A DNA stretch of 64,000 nucleotides, from NCBI GenBank assembly GCA_029204225.1, contig CM055092.1:9885806-9949805 (forward strand), written 5' to 3'. Below are positions 11,303-23,957 of the stretch, piece after piece. The position numbers and the translations under genes were made by a program. The stretch comes from Diphasiastrum complanatum (taxonomy: Eukaryota > Streptophyta > Lycopodiopsida > Lycopodiales > Lycopodiaceae). A model generated the notes under the pieces. The model was not told the DNA's origin. It worked only from the letters and a program-made list of their open reading frames with translations, and ran no database searches. The stretch's first letter is position 1. Each line of letters opens with the position of its first letter.

Positions 11303-12363
11303 TTATTTGCAAGAGCCTGAACAGAAACACTTTAGCTCCAAAAGTAGCCTTTTGATCCATAAAACTTTCTTTGTTGTGGTTGTAAGAGATTTGTATTCAG
11401 CTTCACGGGATGATAAAGAAATAGTTGCCTGCTTCTTTGATAGCCAAGAAACCAAATTTCCTCCAAGAAATATAGTGTAAGCACTTGTGGATTTCCTATC
11501 CAACCTATCCCCTGCAAAATCTGAATCTGAAAAAGCAATCAAAGTCAGATCTTTTCCTTCATAGTATAGTCCATAATCCAAGGTAGAAGATATATACCTC
11601 AAGACTCTTTTAGCCAACTTTCAATGATATAACTTTGGATCCTGCATGTGTTGACTTAGCTTACGAACACAAAAGCTTAGATCAGGCCTAGTCATTGTTA
11701 ACCAAATAAGTGAGCCAATAAGACTCCTATAAAGAGTGATGTCTTCAAAGGATTTTTCATCATCTTTACTAGGAACTTTTATAGTGTGCTCCATAGGTGT
11801 ATCTATGCCTTTACAGTTCTCCATATGGAATTTCCTGAGCATGGAAAGTGTATATCTACTTTGGCTTATGAATGCATGACCTTTCCAAAAATCTATTTCA
11901 AGGCCTAGAATATAGTGTCTACATAGATGAGAAGAATAATTACAAAGTTATCTACAAACTTATAATACATAGAAGGGTCATATTCACTTAGACAAAATCC
12001 GAGTGATATGAGATAGGAATTGAGCCTTGCATACCAAGACCTTGGTGCCTGTTTCAGTCCATACGTACTTTTGAATAAAAGACAAACTTTTGATTCATCA
12101 CCTTCCTTCACAAAACCTAGAGGCTACTCCGTATAAATCTCCTCCTCAAGGTAACCATTGAGAAATGCATTAGAAACATCAAGCTGGAACATACTTCATT
12201 TGTGAAAACATGCAAGAGAGATGAGTATTCCAATTGTTACCATATTTGCAACTGGTGCAAAGGTGTCTTCATAGTCAAGACCTTTGATCTGTGAGTAGCC
12301 TTTGGCACAAAGTCTTGTTTTATACTTATTGATAGATCCATCATGATTATACTTGATTCTGAA
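11303..12363 (-). pseudogene. Copia-1 reverse transcriptase C-terminal half and RNase H
   Basis: Minus-strand pieces, read from 12363 to 11303, give the copia RT block 'STYGLKQAPRSWY' and the catalytic box, which reads YVDTIF where copia RTs have YVDD. A stop follows. The connection domain (ENCKGIDTPM, LIGSLIWLTMTRPDL) and RNase H (FSDSDFAGDRLDRKSTS, then SWLSKKQATISLSSREAEY) come next. Loss of the second catalytic aspartate plus stops near 11905 and 11620 make the enzyme non-functional. Confidence 0.93.
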
Positions 12364-12366
12364 TAC

Positions 12367-14049
12367 TCACTTACATCCAAACACATGCATGTTGTTTGGT
12401 GCCTCCACAAGCTCCCATGTATTATTTGACATCAAGGCTTCAAATTCTTGGGTCATTGTTTCAACCCACTCCTTGGATTGAAAAGCTTTTTGGACATCCT
12501 TAGGCTCTTCATCTGATATAAAAAGTGCATGATAGGAAGTTTCACCTTCCACTTGCCTTCCTTCTTCATCATATGTAAGCCTCCTTGGCTCAAATCTTGC
12601 TCGTGTAGATCTTTTGGGTGTGGTAGCTTGAATTTGCTCTTCCTCAATCCTCAGCCTCACCTCTTCTTGAACATCATCAAGATTGATGATTGTAGATCTT
12701 GCATGAGTCTCCTTGATTTGTGCATCATCCAAGTTAAACTTTTGATCTTCATGGAAGATCACATATTTACTAAAAACATTTTTGTCAGTAGAGGGCAAAT
12801 AAATCTTGTATGCTGTTTTAGTGGATGCATATTCTACAAAAATTTCTTTTACTGCACTAGGATCTTTCTTCTTCCTAGTTTCTAGAGGCACATGCGCAAA
12901 GCATGCACAACCAAAAATTCTAAGATGATCTACCTTAGGCTTTTTCTTATACAACATCTCAAATAGTATCTTTCCTCTTATTGCAAGATCTGGAAGCCTA
13001 TTACAAAGATAATTTGCACATGCAACTGCCTCTCCCCAAAATTCTTTAGGCAGAGAAGCATCTAGCCTAATGGCTTTTGCACATTCACACAAAGTTCTAT
13101 TTTTTCTCTCAACAACACCATTTTGTTGAGGAGTATATGAGCAAGAAAACTCTCTTTGAATACCCTCTCTCTCACAAAAGTCTTTAAACTTATTAGAAGT
13201 ATATTTTCCTCCACTATCACTTCTTAAATCTTTCAACTTGAAAGGAAACTGCTTCTCTACATAAGCTTTGAAAGTAAGAAAAACATCATAGACCATGGCT
13301 TTTGAAGAAAGCATATAGATCCAAGAATATCTTGTATAATCATCTGCAAAAGAGACAAAGCAGTTGGCTCCTCCTTTGCTCTTAGTTGATGAGAAATGAA
13401 CATCAGAGTGTACAAGGTTAAATGGTTGCTTTGTCTTGATACTTGATCTAGGAAAAGGTCTTCTGTGTGACTTTGCCACCACACAAGCTTCACAAGGTAG
13501 AAGCTCCTTTGATAGTGTCTTTGGTAGACCAACAACTTTTCTTTCTTTGACCATAGATTGCATGGCTTTGAAATTGGGATGAACCAATCTCTTGTGCCAC
13601 AGATCCTCCTGTAGAAACTTGGTCTCATAAGCAATATTTGAAATGTTAGCACTCTCCCTAGAATCTAGTTTGTACAACTTACCAATTCTAGATCCTCTAG
13701 CAATAACTTCATTTTCTCTTGAGATTATACACTTGTCAACTTGAAACTTGACATCCAATCCACTATTAAACGATTGTCCTACACTAATGAGATTCTTGGT
13801 CAACCTAGGTACATACAGTACATCATGTAAGCAAAAAGATTTTGATGATGATGCATGCAATGGAATACTACCTATTCCTTCAATTCTACACTCTACATCA
13901 TTAGCAGTATAGATTGATCTTTTTGCACCTAGATATGGCATGAGATTAGTGAAAGAGTTCCTAGAACTAGACATATGGGAACTAGCCTCACTATCTATCC
14001 ACCAGACTTCTTGATTCTTAAAAGGAAAAGATAAAAAAGTAGACATCAT
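12367..14049 (-). pseudogene. Copia-1 protease-integrase-RT N-terminus
   Basis: A 560-codon minus-strand frame is open. It begins at the protease active-site region (WWIDSEASSHMSS; the usual DSG reads DSE), then the integrase HHCC finger (LWHKRLVHPN..CEACVVAK) and DDE core (VHSDVHF, LRSDSGGKYTS, then PQQNGVVERKNRT). After an acidic linker it reaches the RT N-terminus (KEWVETMTQEFEALMSNNTWELVEAP). The long open length means decay is recent, but the Gly-to-Glu change at the protease active site suggests loss of activity. Confidence 0.95.
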
Positions 14050-14071
14050 TAATGAATCCTCTCTACACTCT

Positions 14072-14876
14072 CTACACCCTCACACTCATCCTCGTTAGTA
14101 AAGTTAGCTTGTTTAGATTGGTTCTTCTTCTTGAAACAATTTGATGCATAGTGTCCTTCCTTGCCACAGAAAAAACACTTAATCTTTGACAGCTTCTTCT
14201 TGCCACTGGATGTTGCAGCTTGTGAGGACTAATCCTCACCACCTTCTTTGGCTTTGTCCTTCTTGAAGTGTTGTTGTCCTTTGCGTCTTGATTTGTCTCT
14301 GATGAAGAGTGCTTTGTCATCTCCACCATCTTTCAATGAAAGTCTGTTGATCCTCAGCATCTTGTTCTCTTGCCTGTTTTCTTCAACAATGAGAACACCT
14401 TGCAGTGTCTCCAAGGATGGAAGATCCTCCCTAACAGCATAAGTCTGCACAATATTGTCATACTCATCTCTAAGTCCATTTAGGACTACTTGAACAAGTT
14501 CAGTGTTCTTAAGAGCATCACTAATACCAGCTAACTCTTGATGAAGATCCTTAACTCTCATGACATATGATGAAGCACTCTCATCTACTCTCTAATAACT
14601 TAGAAATATTTGGTTTCTAAGTGTAGGCAATCTAGAAGTAATTTTGATTTCATCGATTGTTTTTAGAGTATCCCAAGCTTCCTTGGCAGTGGTGCTTGTA
14701 CTGATCTCTCTTAACACTTCATTAGTAACATTCATTTTTATAAAATGAAGGGCAATTCTAGTTCTTTTGTGGAATGCTGCAGCTTCATTAGGTGCACCAG
14801 GTTCTTCTTCAGCTCCACTCACAATATCCATTACATCATGTAGAATCAATAATGATTCCATTCTGATCTTCCACAT
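14072..14876 (-). pseudogene. Copia-1 gag with CCHC knuckle
   Basis: Minus-strand frames 14876-14592, 14561-14229 and 14329-14072 together read as copia gag. They contain 'ALHFIKMNVTNEVLREIS', 'TAKEAWDTL', 'RVKDLHQELAGI', 'LVQVVLNGLRDEYD', a basic Lys/Arg segment and the zinc knuckle CFFCGKEGHYASNC at about 14185-14140. At least two stops separate the segments. The gag start lies near 14876, about 690 bases inside the 5' LTR edge, as expected for the family. Confidence 0.92.
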
Positions 14877-15565
14877 TGCAAAACTGGCTCACTGTGCTCT
14901 AAGAAATGTGAACCAAATGAAGACATCTTCTTGGTGAGAAATTCTAGTAATAATAAAAAATGGAGTTGAAAGGATGTTGCTTGTTATCTCAATCTAGGAC
15001 CTAACACAGATGTTGTTGATCCACCCTATGAAATCTAACAAAAGATGTGAGAACAAATTCTCAATACAGAAAATCAATCTATCTTGAATTTGGATCTTGC
15101 TTCGGTCACAAAAGAAGAAGCACATGCAAGCAAGAAGTTTATCTCTCCCACGAGTTTCAAAGTACTAATAAACTCTCTAGGAACTTATTTTCAACTCAAA
15201 CACAGTAATATGTGTCAAATGACCAAACTCTCTGATTGCCTAAAATTTTTCTAAAAAAAAATCAACTTGATTTATAAACAAGAGCAACACATTCTACTCT
15301 TCAATACCTATCCAACAAGCTATAGAACATCAAATTTGAATCATTCTTTGAGACGTAGCAATCATTAATGAGGGCTGATTTCACACGTGTGAGCTCTCTG
15401 TCCGTACAGAGCTCCGCTAGATCATATCAGCCTTGATTTGATCCACTTATGGTCCACAGATTGCTTGTTTCTCAGCAAGTTTGAATCCCTCTCCAAAATC
15501 CGAGTTCCTGCAAGCAAAAACACTGATGATCTGATGTATACACCCTCACCTCTTCAAAACATGAA

Positions 15566-15577
15566 GCTCTGATACCA
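15566..15577 (-). other. Copia-1 primer-binding site (tRNA-iMet)
   Basis: GCTCTGATACCA on the plus strand is the reverse complement of TGGTATCAGAGC and abuts the 5' LTR on the minus strand. Confidence 0.92.
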
Positions 15578-16307
15578 TGTGAAGTTTTTAGCACGTATGA
15601 ACTTCACCACACATCCTACAAGATCTTACTGAGGTGTTGTGATTGCACAAGATTGATCAAAGAACAATATGCTTGAAAAATCTAAGGCAAGAGCATAATG
15701 GCATATATCTGATGAAAAAATCTAACTCTTCACTATGAGAAATGAATGTCATAAATAATTCTAAGTATTCAGTATGGGAAAAAGAGGCTGCTCTCGAGTA
15801 GAGAGAGAAAAACAAGCATAGAAATCTTGGGTAGAGAGAGAATGAGTCCAAAACACCAAAATCTCAATATTCACAATGTGGCAAAACATGCCCAGCTTTT
15901 CCTACATGAGAGAGACTCGAATTCCTACAGTGGTGTTGCATGGAAAGTCCACTTAACTGAACTAATTCACCTACCATAGATCCACATGTGTAACTGCATG
16001 CATGTATGTTGCATGTACTGCATATCAACTCATAAAACTGCCTAGACATGTGTAGATCACTTAAACTACTTTGCATGTTGCATGCCCTGATTGCATGTGG
16101 CTTCCATGCATACAATAAATCTTTGCATGCTATCTAAACATCTGCATGTCATCATAATTGAACCTATCTAACGCAAATCCGAGCTACACTAGAAGGATAT
16201 GTGCTCAATTCACACTCCTTTTATGTACAACATGAATTTTAGTGGAAATCACCATGGACATGACTCCAAACTCGAGATAAGAAGATAATATTTTAATAAT
16301 CTTCACA
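15578..16307 (-). repeat. Copia-1 5' LTR
   Basis: 730-base TG...CA repeat paired with 10356-11083. It is followed by the TAAAT duplication. Confidence 0.95.
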
Positions 16308-16748
16308 TAAATATTGTAGGATGTTGTAATTGTTTATTTTCCAACTCAAGGCACAAAGTGTGTGTGTGTCTGTGTGTGTGTCAAGTGACCACTGTTTATT
16401 GATGTTGTCTCACCTACAAGGAGAATTAAAAAAATGTGCACTTGCCCATATCTTTTACACAAAGTAGTTGTAATAAAGTTCAATCTTCTTGAAAAAAGTA
16501 GGTTTTTGGAGGAAATTTTCCTATGCTAAATGATACCATCTCATTCACAGACTCACATAGAGCAATAAAACATGCACTCCCTATCTCTTTTCATTTTATA
16601 ATGAACAAAGTGTTACTATCTAATTTATAGGAATCCATAAGATCTATCTCTTCTGTGCAAGTTGTATTGAATTCACTTGGTCGTATGACCATATTTCTGA
16701 GAACTTTTGGTTTAGCAGTTTGACAGATATCAGAAGACTTTTTGCAAG

Positions 16749-17137
16749 CTCGGCCTTTGTTCAAAGATCATCGTAAATTTTCTTCAATGGCAGATCCATT
16801 ACTTCAAGGCCAATATCCAATGCGAGGCTTATATCAGGATCTTGCTGTTGCAGCAATGTGCTTACAAGAACAAGCTGCAACACGACTCCTTATTGGTGAT
16901 GTGGTTACTGCATTAAACTATCTGGCGTCTCAAACATATGACCCTAGCACCTATTCAAATGGGAGCATTAAGTCCAAATCAAGCACTTCACGAGAGAGGA
17001 GGGAAAGGGACAGAAGATCAAGTGCGGACCGCTATGGTACCAATGCAATCTCTTTGATCGCTCTCCATCTCCCATATATGATGTATTTAGCAACAATCAA
17101 GCCACTCTTTACAATACAAATTCTTCGCAATTTCTAG
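16749..17137 (+). CDS. Terminal exon of a PBL/PBS1-like receptor-like cytoplasmic kinase (partial)
   Basis: From an acceptor-like TTTTTGCAAG (ending 16748) the frame reads '[19 protein letters not shown]', then '[19 protein letters not shown]' and '[14 protein letters not shown]'. This is the C-terminal end of the kinase fold and tail of subfamily VII RLCKs (PBS1/PBL type), which relay immune-receptor signals at the plasma membrane. Ser/Arg-rich residues follow, as in the family tail. A donor-like TATG|GTACC at 17037 suggests the coding tail may continue elsewhere; otherwise the frame stops at 17137. The N-terminal kinase exons are not in the window: they may lie upstream beyond the transposons or be lost. 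One usually invariant Pro ('ATRPLIGD') reads Leu. Confidence 0.75.
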
Positions 17138-17733
17138 CATTGTTGAATAGTTTGAAATTGAGTCTCTGAAATCGTTTTTTCTTAGTTCCAATGCGAGTCC
17201 GGGTGGGCACTCGGCATGCTATCGCAGCTGCCCCAGCGGAAGCCTGGAAGCTATGTAGCGTTCACTCTAGAAGCTTACGGCTCAAGGTATCACAGCTATG
17301 CCTAGTACGCGTCTGGAACTCCACCCCAATTGTGGACTTGGATTCCAAACTGAATTCATTACGTGAAAATTTGGATAAGAACTGAGACATGCCCACCGCT
17401 AATTGCTGCCCAGTTGCTTTCAAACCATCAAAATGATCAATGAACACAGCTATATGCTATTTGATCAGATGTTTACAGAAAGTTGATCTAATCCGCACAG
17501 CTATTTGTTGGTTGCACCGCTGTCCACAAGCTTTTCCTGCTTTGCTTTTTCTCACGCGAATCGACCAACAGACAACGATGACGACAACGCGAATGAATGA
17601 AGGCGTTTGCTGGGTTTGCAGATGGAGGGCATAAAGCAAAGGCAATTGTTCACGAATTGGAGGAGAGAAGCTGAACAAAGAGAGACATGCAAGAACGCAT
17701 GCACGCAGGCAGCAAGAAAAAATATAAACATGC

Positions 17734-17735
<2 letters not shown>
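17138..17735. other. No clear gene
   Basis: A possible acceptor (TTTTTTCTTAG, ending about 17186) precedes a GC-richer block (17187-17390) with short open frames. It might be a further RLCK tail exon, but the reading frame does not continue convincingly. Nothing else is recognised. Confidence 0.4.

Positions 17736-17784
<49 letters not shown>
17736..17784. repeat. (GA)n microsatellite
   Basis: An uninterrupted AG/GA run of about 49 bases. Confidence 0.95.
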
Positions 17785-17787
<3 letters not shown>

Positions 17788-19039
17788 TCACATAGTTCTT
17801 CCTCAAAGTAATAATAAAGCAATACCAAACCCTTTGAAGTCTTTATCCATAAACCAACAAGGTACACTAAAGTTTAAAAGTAAAATACAGTACTAAAAAA
17901 CACCATATAGCATAACCACTCTCAAAACGTTCAGCTGATACCTCCCACCATCTCACAACACAAAACCGCATGAGTTAGTACAGTGGGGAATACAGGTGTC
18001 ATAGCTGAGCGTTAGTTGTTATCCATGTCCAAAAGAAGTTATACTACTCATCAGCATAAATAGCATATTAAAACATAGTCCAGTCTTCCCAAACACAAAG
18101 ATGATTTTATAGCGATAGGCCAAGCCCCTCCATTACCATATCAGGACGAGTGCCATGTTGATCAGTTTTTGGGCATTGTTCCATATCAGTTTAATTTGTT
18201 TATAGCACAAGCATGAAAAATTTTCACCGTATATATTGCTTATCGCTAAAAGAAATGGTGTGAACACGTGTGTCGGTGTCAGAGCAAATCCATGCTATTC
18301 TAACCCATGTGACTTAAGAAACGTCACGCACTACTGTGGGCCATACTCCTGAGCATATCCGTGCTTTCCAGTTGTATCTCACCATAGTATGATATAACAA
18401 CCGAATGGGTAATAAATTAGCATACGCCATGGTTGAATAGTGTAGCTACAAGTAAACTTACGTTTATTGTATCTCCATATCCATCCCGTGGTTTTTTTTG
18501 AACCCTTGTATCGGATAGGCTTCATTTTATTGATAAGGATCTCATGGGCTTTATAAGGTATCAGGGCAGATCCGTGCCATTCTAATCCTTCTGTAAAAAC
18601 CGTTTATCTTATGCGAATCCATGTTGTCTAAGATAATTTGAGGAAAAACCTTGCTTTGGGACAGCGTGGGTGTCATTAAACGCAAAAACATTATAGTACT
18701 TATGAAGTGATACAGTCAAACTGAATAGAAACCAACTAAATTCTATGTTTTAGGATCTTTATTAGTCACCTAGAATGGAATATATTTGTGAAGAGACACC
18801 TTACCTTTCGAGCATAGGTGATGCTTGCAAAATCTGAAAACTGTTCGGAAAACCCTTACCTGGATGATTGTAGCAGTGGTTTCTTGTGAGGATGCCATGT
18901 TTAGTCCCCTCGAGTGCTCTTGCCTTCCTTAGTCTTAAAACGTTCATACAGTTATTGTCAGCCATTGTGAAAGCGATAATAAGTACTTTTAGGAAGAGCC
19001 TATAATTCATAGCTTATACAAATCTGAAGCATATGTACA
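17785..19039. other. Intergenic stretch with short degenerate repeats
   Basis: No ORF with recognisable content. Short diverged repeats occur, such as 'cagagcaaatccatgctattctaa' (18280) and 'cagggcagatccgtgccattctaat' (18562). The sequence may belong to an old LTR element interrupted by copia-2, but this cannot be shown. Confidence 0.4.
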
Positions 19040-19433
19040 TCATAGAGTACGTGGCTTCGATCTTCAACTAATTGTACTCATTTACTTATGTTACATTATT
19101 TTATTTGGAATCAATACTATCCTTTATTGCGTTCAGTTTTTGTCTCAAAATGTATGTGTTTCTGTATTTCTTCGCGAACAATTCACGATTTATTATTTGT
19201 CTGATAATTTTTGTAATCACTGTAGTACTGGCGATTTCAAAGTAAGTTACTATAAGTCCAAACGTGATTTCTATCACTATTGTTTTGTTTGAAATTGATA
19301 GGCGTAGTCATGCATTGGAAAGATGAAGATAGTTCATTCTACCATGCACAAAAGTTTTCTTTCTAGACACACGAATTATTTTCATTCATTTCTTTTCAAA
19401 CTAGACCTATCTTCTGCACACCACTTTCCAACG
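19040..19433 (+). repeat. Copia-2 5' LTR, left-truncated
   Basis: It aligns with the 3' LTR from 'catagagtacg' (19042; 23177 in the other LTR) to the LTR end. The preceding 780 bases or so of the 3' LTR have no counterpart on this side. About 394 bases remain of some 1194. Confidence 0.88.
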
Positions 19434-19445
19434 TGGTATCAGAGC
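19434..19445 (+). other. Copia-2 primer-binding site (tRNA-iMet)
   Basis: TGGTATCAGAGC adjoins the 5' LTR end. Confidence 0.9.
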
Positions 19446-19639
19446 ATTTTCACTACTTCTTTATCTGATTCCAATATAATATCAGAGCGAAAGCTCTAAT
19501 ACTTGATATTTTTCACGATATCAAATTAATATCATACTCTTCAGTTCTTTTCAACCTTTCAGTATCAGGGAATTAATTTTCTATTGTTGGCATTACTACA
19601 TCTTAGCATCATTGATACAATCGACAAACTAAGTACTAG

Positions 19640-20975
19640 ATGAGTTCTCAAAGTAAAGTCAGTCTTATCGTAGACAAGCTGAATGGATCCAATTATCATT
19701 TGTGAAAATTTAAGATGAAGACCTTGCTAATCGCCAACGACTTATGGGATGTTGTTACAGGTACAAAAATAAAACTTGAAGACGATGACTCAAAGTGAAA
19801 ATCGAAGGACGGTAAAGTTTTGTGCTAAGAAGGCTGCAGTGAATAAGAAGCACAATCATTAGATCCACAATCAAAGAAGAAGATGTTTTGCAGGTATTGC
19901 AAGTGCAATAACCATGAGATCAAGGATTGTCGAATTCTCCAAGCGAAGAATGTAGCCAAGCAACCTGATCAACAAGCAAACATAGTTTCATCATCTCCCC
20001 AGGTCGAAGTGGACGAAGGCGCATTCATGGTCAAAGATCAAAGCGCATTTTTGAATGATTCATGGTTTCTAGATTCCAGAGCAACTCAACATATGACCAA
20101 TCAATGTGAGATCTTCAACTCTTACACTCCTTACAACACGAAGAAATTTGTTCATCTTGGTGACAATAGTACTCACACATTGAAGGTGAAGGTACTGTAA
20201 GATTGTGGTTCCAGCATGATCAATTCAAATTACTAATGTTTCTAAACTCTCTACAAATCTGTGATCAGTGAGTAGAATTACAAATTTAGGTCGTAAGGTA
20301 GAATTTGAATCTGATCAATGCAAAATAGTTGATAGGAGTACTAAGATCCTTGCACTCAGCAAGAGGCAGGATTACTTATATAGATTGGCACACTGTTATT
20401 CTGAGTCTAGTCAAGCCCTGAAAACCTCTACTCTAGTCAATAAAGCATTACTATGGCATCATCGCTTAGGACACTTGAATCATGCATTTGTTATGAACAT
20501 GTCCAGACAATCCGTGGTTCTTGATCTTGACTATCCTTCTGGCAAGGTCAATCTCCATGTCTGTCATAGTTGCATCTTTGGAAAGCAGGCTAGGTATTCT
20601 TTTAGATCAAACCATAGGCATGCAACAAAAGATTTGTTAAATGTTGTTCATATAGATATATGTGGACCTATGCAAACTCCTTTATTGCTAGATGCAAAGT
20701 ATTTCATTGCCTTTATTGACGAATTCTCTAGAAGAACAGTTCTTTATTTTATTGAACAAAAATTAGAGGCTTTTATCAAATTCAGACAATTCAAAGAGCA
20801 TGCTAAGAACCAAACTGGCAAACGAATTAAAGCACTGAGGTTAGATAACGGAAGAGAATACCTCTCCAATGAATTCAAGGACTATTGCGTCTTAACAATG
20901 GCATTGAGCAACAATACATCACTTCCTATTCGCCTTAGTCAAATGGTCTTGCTGAGAGAAAGAACAAAATCTTAG
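19640..20975 (+). pseudogene. Copia-2 gag-protease-integrase, decayed
   Basis: From ATG 19640 the frame reads 'SLIVDKLNGSNY' and 'LLIANDLWDVV', the usual copia gag opening, but soon meets stops. Most of gag is then deleted up to the CCHC knuckle CRYCKCNNHEIKDC near 19883. The protease region reads WFLDSRATQHMT (the canonical DSG is DSR). Integrase shows LWHHRLGHLNH..CHSCIFGKQ, VHIDICGPM and LRLDNGREY, and ends at 20975 in a frameshift before the DDE glutamate region. Confidence 0.9.
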
Positions 20976-22396
20976 TTGAATCGGCAAAGTGCATGTTATC
21001 ACATGCGACACTTCCGAAGTGCTTCTGGGCTGAATTCGTTTCAACAACAACCTATATTCAGAACATATGTTCTACTAAAGGTCTCTCAGACAAAATACCA
21101 TTCGAAGTTTGGACAGGTACCAAACCTTCTTTATCAAACTTACGAGTTTTTGGATAAACTGCTTTTGCGCAGATTCCTCGTAATCTCAGAAAGAAGCTCA
21201 ACTTCCAAAGTATCAAGTGAGTTTTCATTAGACTACTTCAGATCAAGCCTACAAGTTGTTTGATCGCATTGAGTCTAAGATATTCACTAGCCGGGATGTC
21301 ATCTTCATCGAAGATCAGTTTCAAGACCTCAAAGAAAAGCGTAGTCCCCATGTAGCGGACCTATCAGATTCTCTTGACGCTTTGAACTTTTCAGTTCTTC
21401 AGTCGACTATTTCTATTGAAGGTCCAAGCTCCTTTACTCTTGACGAACAACAAATCAACAGCGAGTCAGAAGATGATGATGTTGCAAATCAGCAACTACA
21501 GTATGATGGAAATAATCAACTTCCTGTATTATCTAGAAGATCTTCAAGGACCAGCAGACTACCTAACCGGTATACGTCTGTCCAAGAGGCATTCAATCAG
21601 CCTGATTCAGATCTCTAGAAAGAAGCTATGGATAAACAATATTCATCTCTTATCAAGAACCAGAAATGGACAATTGTCAAATTACCTACTAGCAAAAATG
21701 TAGTTGATTGCAAATGGATTTTCAAAGTCAAGTACAACGCAGATGGAAGCATCAACAGAAGAAAGGCATGACTTGTAGCTAGAGGAATTTCTCAGGTATA
21801 CAACGTCGATTACACTAAGACCTTCAGTGTAGTAGTCAAGCATTTTTCTATTCGACTTTTGCTATTATTTGTTGCTGCAGTAGATTTGGAAATACTTCAA
21901 ATGGATGTACAGACAACATATCTCAATGGAGTTATCGAAGAAGACATTTACACGGTGCAACCGAAGGTTATATTATCAAGGGTAAACACAATCATGAGTG
22001 TAAACTCCATAGGACACTTTATGGCTTGAAGCAATCTGTTCGAGCATGGTTTCAAAGGATCAATACTTCTCTTATTGATCACAGCTGTACATCTAGCTCT
22101 TCGGATTCAAATGTTTACTTCAAAACAGTGCCTCAACGATATTATTTTGTGATAATCAAAGTGCCATCGCTTTATCAGCAAGCCCTAGATCTCATTCTAG
22201 GAGTAAGCACATTGAACTGAAGTATCATTTTGTTAGAAGCAAAGTTCTCAACGAAGAGGTCAAATTGTAGTACTGTAGAACGCAAGATATGACATCAAAT
22301 ATTTCTACTAAAACATTAAGTTTGGAGTCACATAGAAGATTCCGTGTAGAACTAAGTTTGAAGGTCAAGGCATTCAAGGATTCAGATTAAGGGGCA
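20976..22396 (+). pseudogene. Copia-2 integrase tail, RT fragment and RNase H tail
   Basis: After several frameshifts the open stretch 21256-21618 is the acidic linker between integrase and RT. RT follows in broken frames around 21619-22030 (KSVRAWFQR region). The catalytic box and most of RNase H are deleted. The last 250 bases before the polypurine tract resemble the RNase H tail ([16 protein letters not shown]) with stops. The polypurine tract ATTAAGGGGCAG lies at 22387-22397. Confidence 0.85.
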
Positions 22397-22397
22397 G

Positions 22398-23452
22398 TGT
22401 TGGATTATTCTCCCTCTTACCAATCGACTAACCGGCTTTCATTTTCATCCATTGTTTATCCAGTTCTGCGGATTATTCTGTGTTTTTATACATTTTGTAT
22501 AATTACAAGTATTTTTACAGAGTCTGCAAAAATACACGGAGTTTGAAATAGTGTCATCTTTTTCACCTGTCAAGAATCCTGTTGAAAAATTTAGTGTCTT
22601 CTTTTTTGCATTTTTTGCCTAACAGAAGTCTCGTGTAAAATCACAATGTCGCATTTTTCGCTTTTTCACAAGAGCCTCAATTTTTTTTTTTTTAAGAAAA
22701 TGACTCTGGCAAAGTGTGGGACAACCCTAAATGAGATTTAAGGGCACCTTATCCTTTTTCGTCTTTTTTCGTGAAAATCCCGACAGTGTCGCCTGTGGCT
22801 GTTTTAGTTCATTTCTGTAGAGCTACAGTTTTGGCTCATTTATGCAGACAGAACGTTTATAACAAATTTCACCGCTTATCAGCAATCAATGACAAGGACC
22901 GGATGGATGTCAGTGGATCACCAGCCAACTGACAAAGACATTTGACGACCTAATTTATTGGTATAGATAGTTGTTCATATTCGTACAGTTTTAATTATCA
23001 TCAGAAGTTAAGGTTATGATCAAGCATTTGAATAGTTAGCTCTCTCTCAAGTTTGCGAACTTAAACTCCTGAGCATTCTAGTTTACTTCTTAGAGTTGTT
23101 TTAAATATTGCTATTGCGCCACTGCTTATCAGCATTGCGCTTACTTCAGACTTTCATTTTAGCCGTTCAGAGATAGCATAGAGTACGCAGCTTTGATCTG
23201 CAACTAATTGTACTCATTTACTTCTGTTATGTTTTCATACAAAATCAATACTATCCTTTATTGCATTTAGTTTTTGTTTCAGAATGTATGCAAATTTGTA
23301 TTTCTTTGTGACTGATTCGCGAACAATTCGTGACTAATTATTTGTCTGATAATTTTCGATGCTTAATTGTTTGGCTACGTAATCACTGTAGTATTGGCGA
23401 TTTCAAATTTAGTTACTATAAGTTCAAACGTGATTTCTATCACTATTGTTTT
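22398..23452 (+). repeat. Copia-2 3' LTR, first part
   Basis: It starts TGTTGGATTATTCTCC after the polypurine tract. It is interrupted at 23452 by the CACTA-1 terminus. Confidence 0.93.
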
Positions 23453-23482
23453 CACAACAACAAATACCTACCTTTTGCCATG
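23453..23482 (+). repeat. CACTA-1 left terminal inverted repeat
   Basis: The first 13 bases are identical to the reverse complement of 44730-44742. TTTGCCATG follows at the same spacing. Further TGCCAC motifs follow at about 23488-23540 as a sparse subterminal array. Confidence 0.95.
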
Positions 23483-23957
23483 AAAATTTGCCACGCCACT
23501 CGATGCCTTAGTCAATTTTGGTGAAATATTCTAGTCGTGGCACTGCCACAAAAAAACTTTTGACGACACCATAGAATCATATATCTATAGCCTTTGGTTG
23601 AATTGGCTATGCATTCAGTCAATGTGCTGATTGCAATATATAGAGGGCCAATAAAGACAAAGTGTCAGTGCCAATGTTATAAGGATGATGTAAAAAACCG
23701 TAATAGCATAGATAAAGTCCATGATCAAAAAATTCATTAATGTTCGCATAGTTTAAATTTTTTATATCAATTCAAACATTAGTCTTGGAAATTGTTCTAT
23801 CATTAATTACAATTGGATGTAGAAGATGAAAATTGTTGGGTGATAACAATCAAAATGTGTATAAAGAAGATGCAATAATTGACGTATGATATATATATGA
23901 TATCATTTATAGTGATTCAAACCAAAAAAAAAACTGTCTTTTACTAGTCATTGCTCT

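Larger units (their letters stand above)
10356..16307 (-). mobile_element. Copia-1: complete Ty1/copia retrotransposon with TAAAT duplication
   Basis: Two TG...CA long terminal repeats (10356-11083 and 15578-16307) enclose a minus-strand gag-protease-integrase-RT-RNase H unit. The integrase-before-RT order is that of Ty1/copia. The tRNA-Met primer site (complement of GCTCTGATACCA at 15566-15577) adjoins the right LTR, which is therefore the 5' LTR. The five bases on either side are the same, TAAAT (10351-10355 and 16308-16312), so both boundaries are secure. Total length is 5952 bases. Coding frames are broken in gag and RT, so it is probably dead. Confidence 0.97.

Noticed and set aside
9616-17137. 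One kinase gene from the 9616 ORF to the RLCK exon with copia-1 in an intron
   Set aside because: The 9616 ORF shows no kinase motifs, so there is no evidence it belongs with the RLCK exon.
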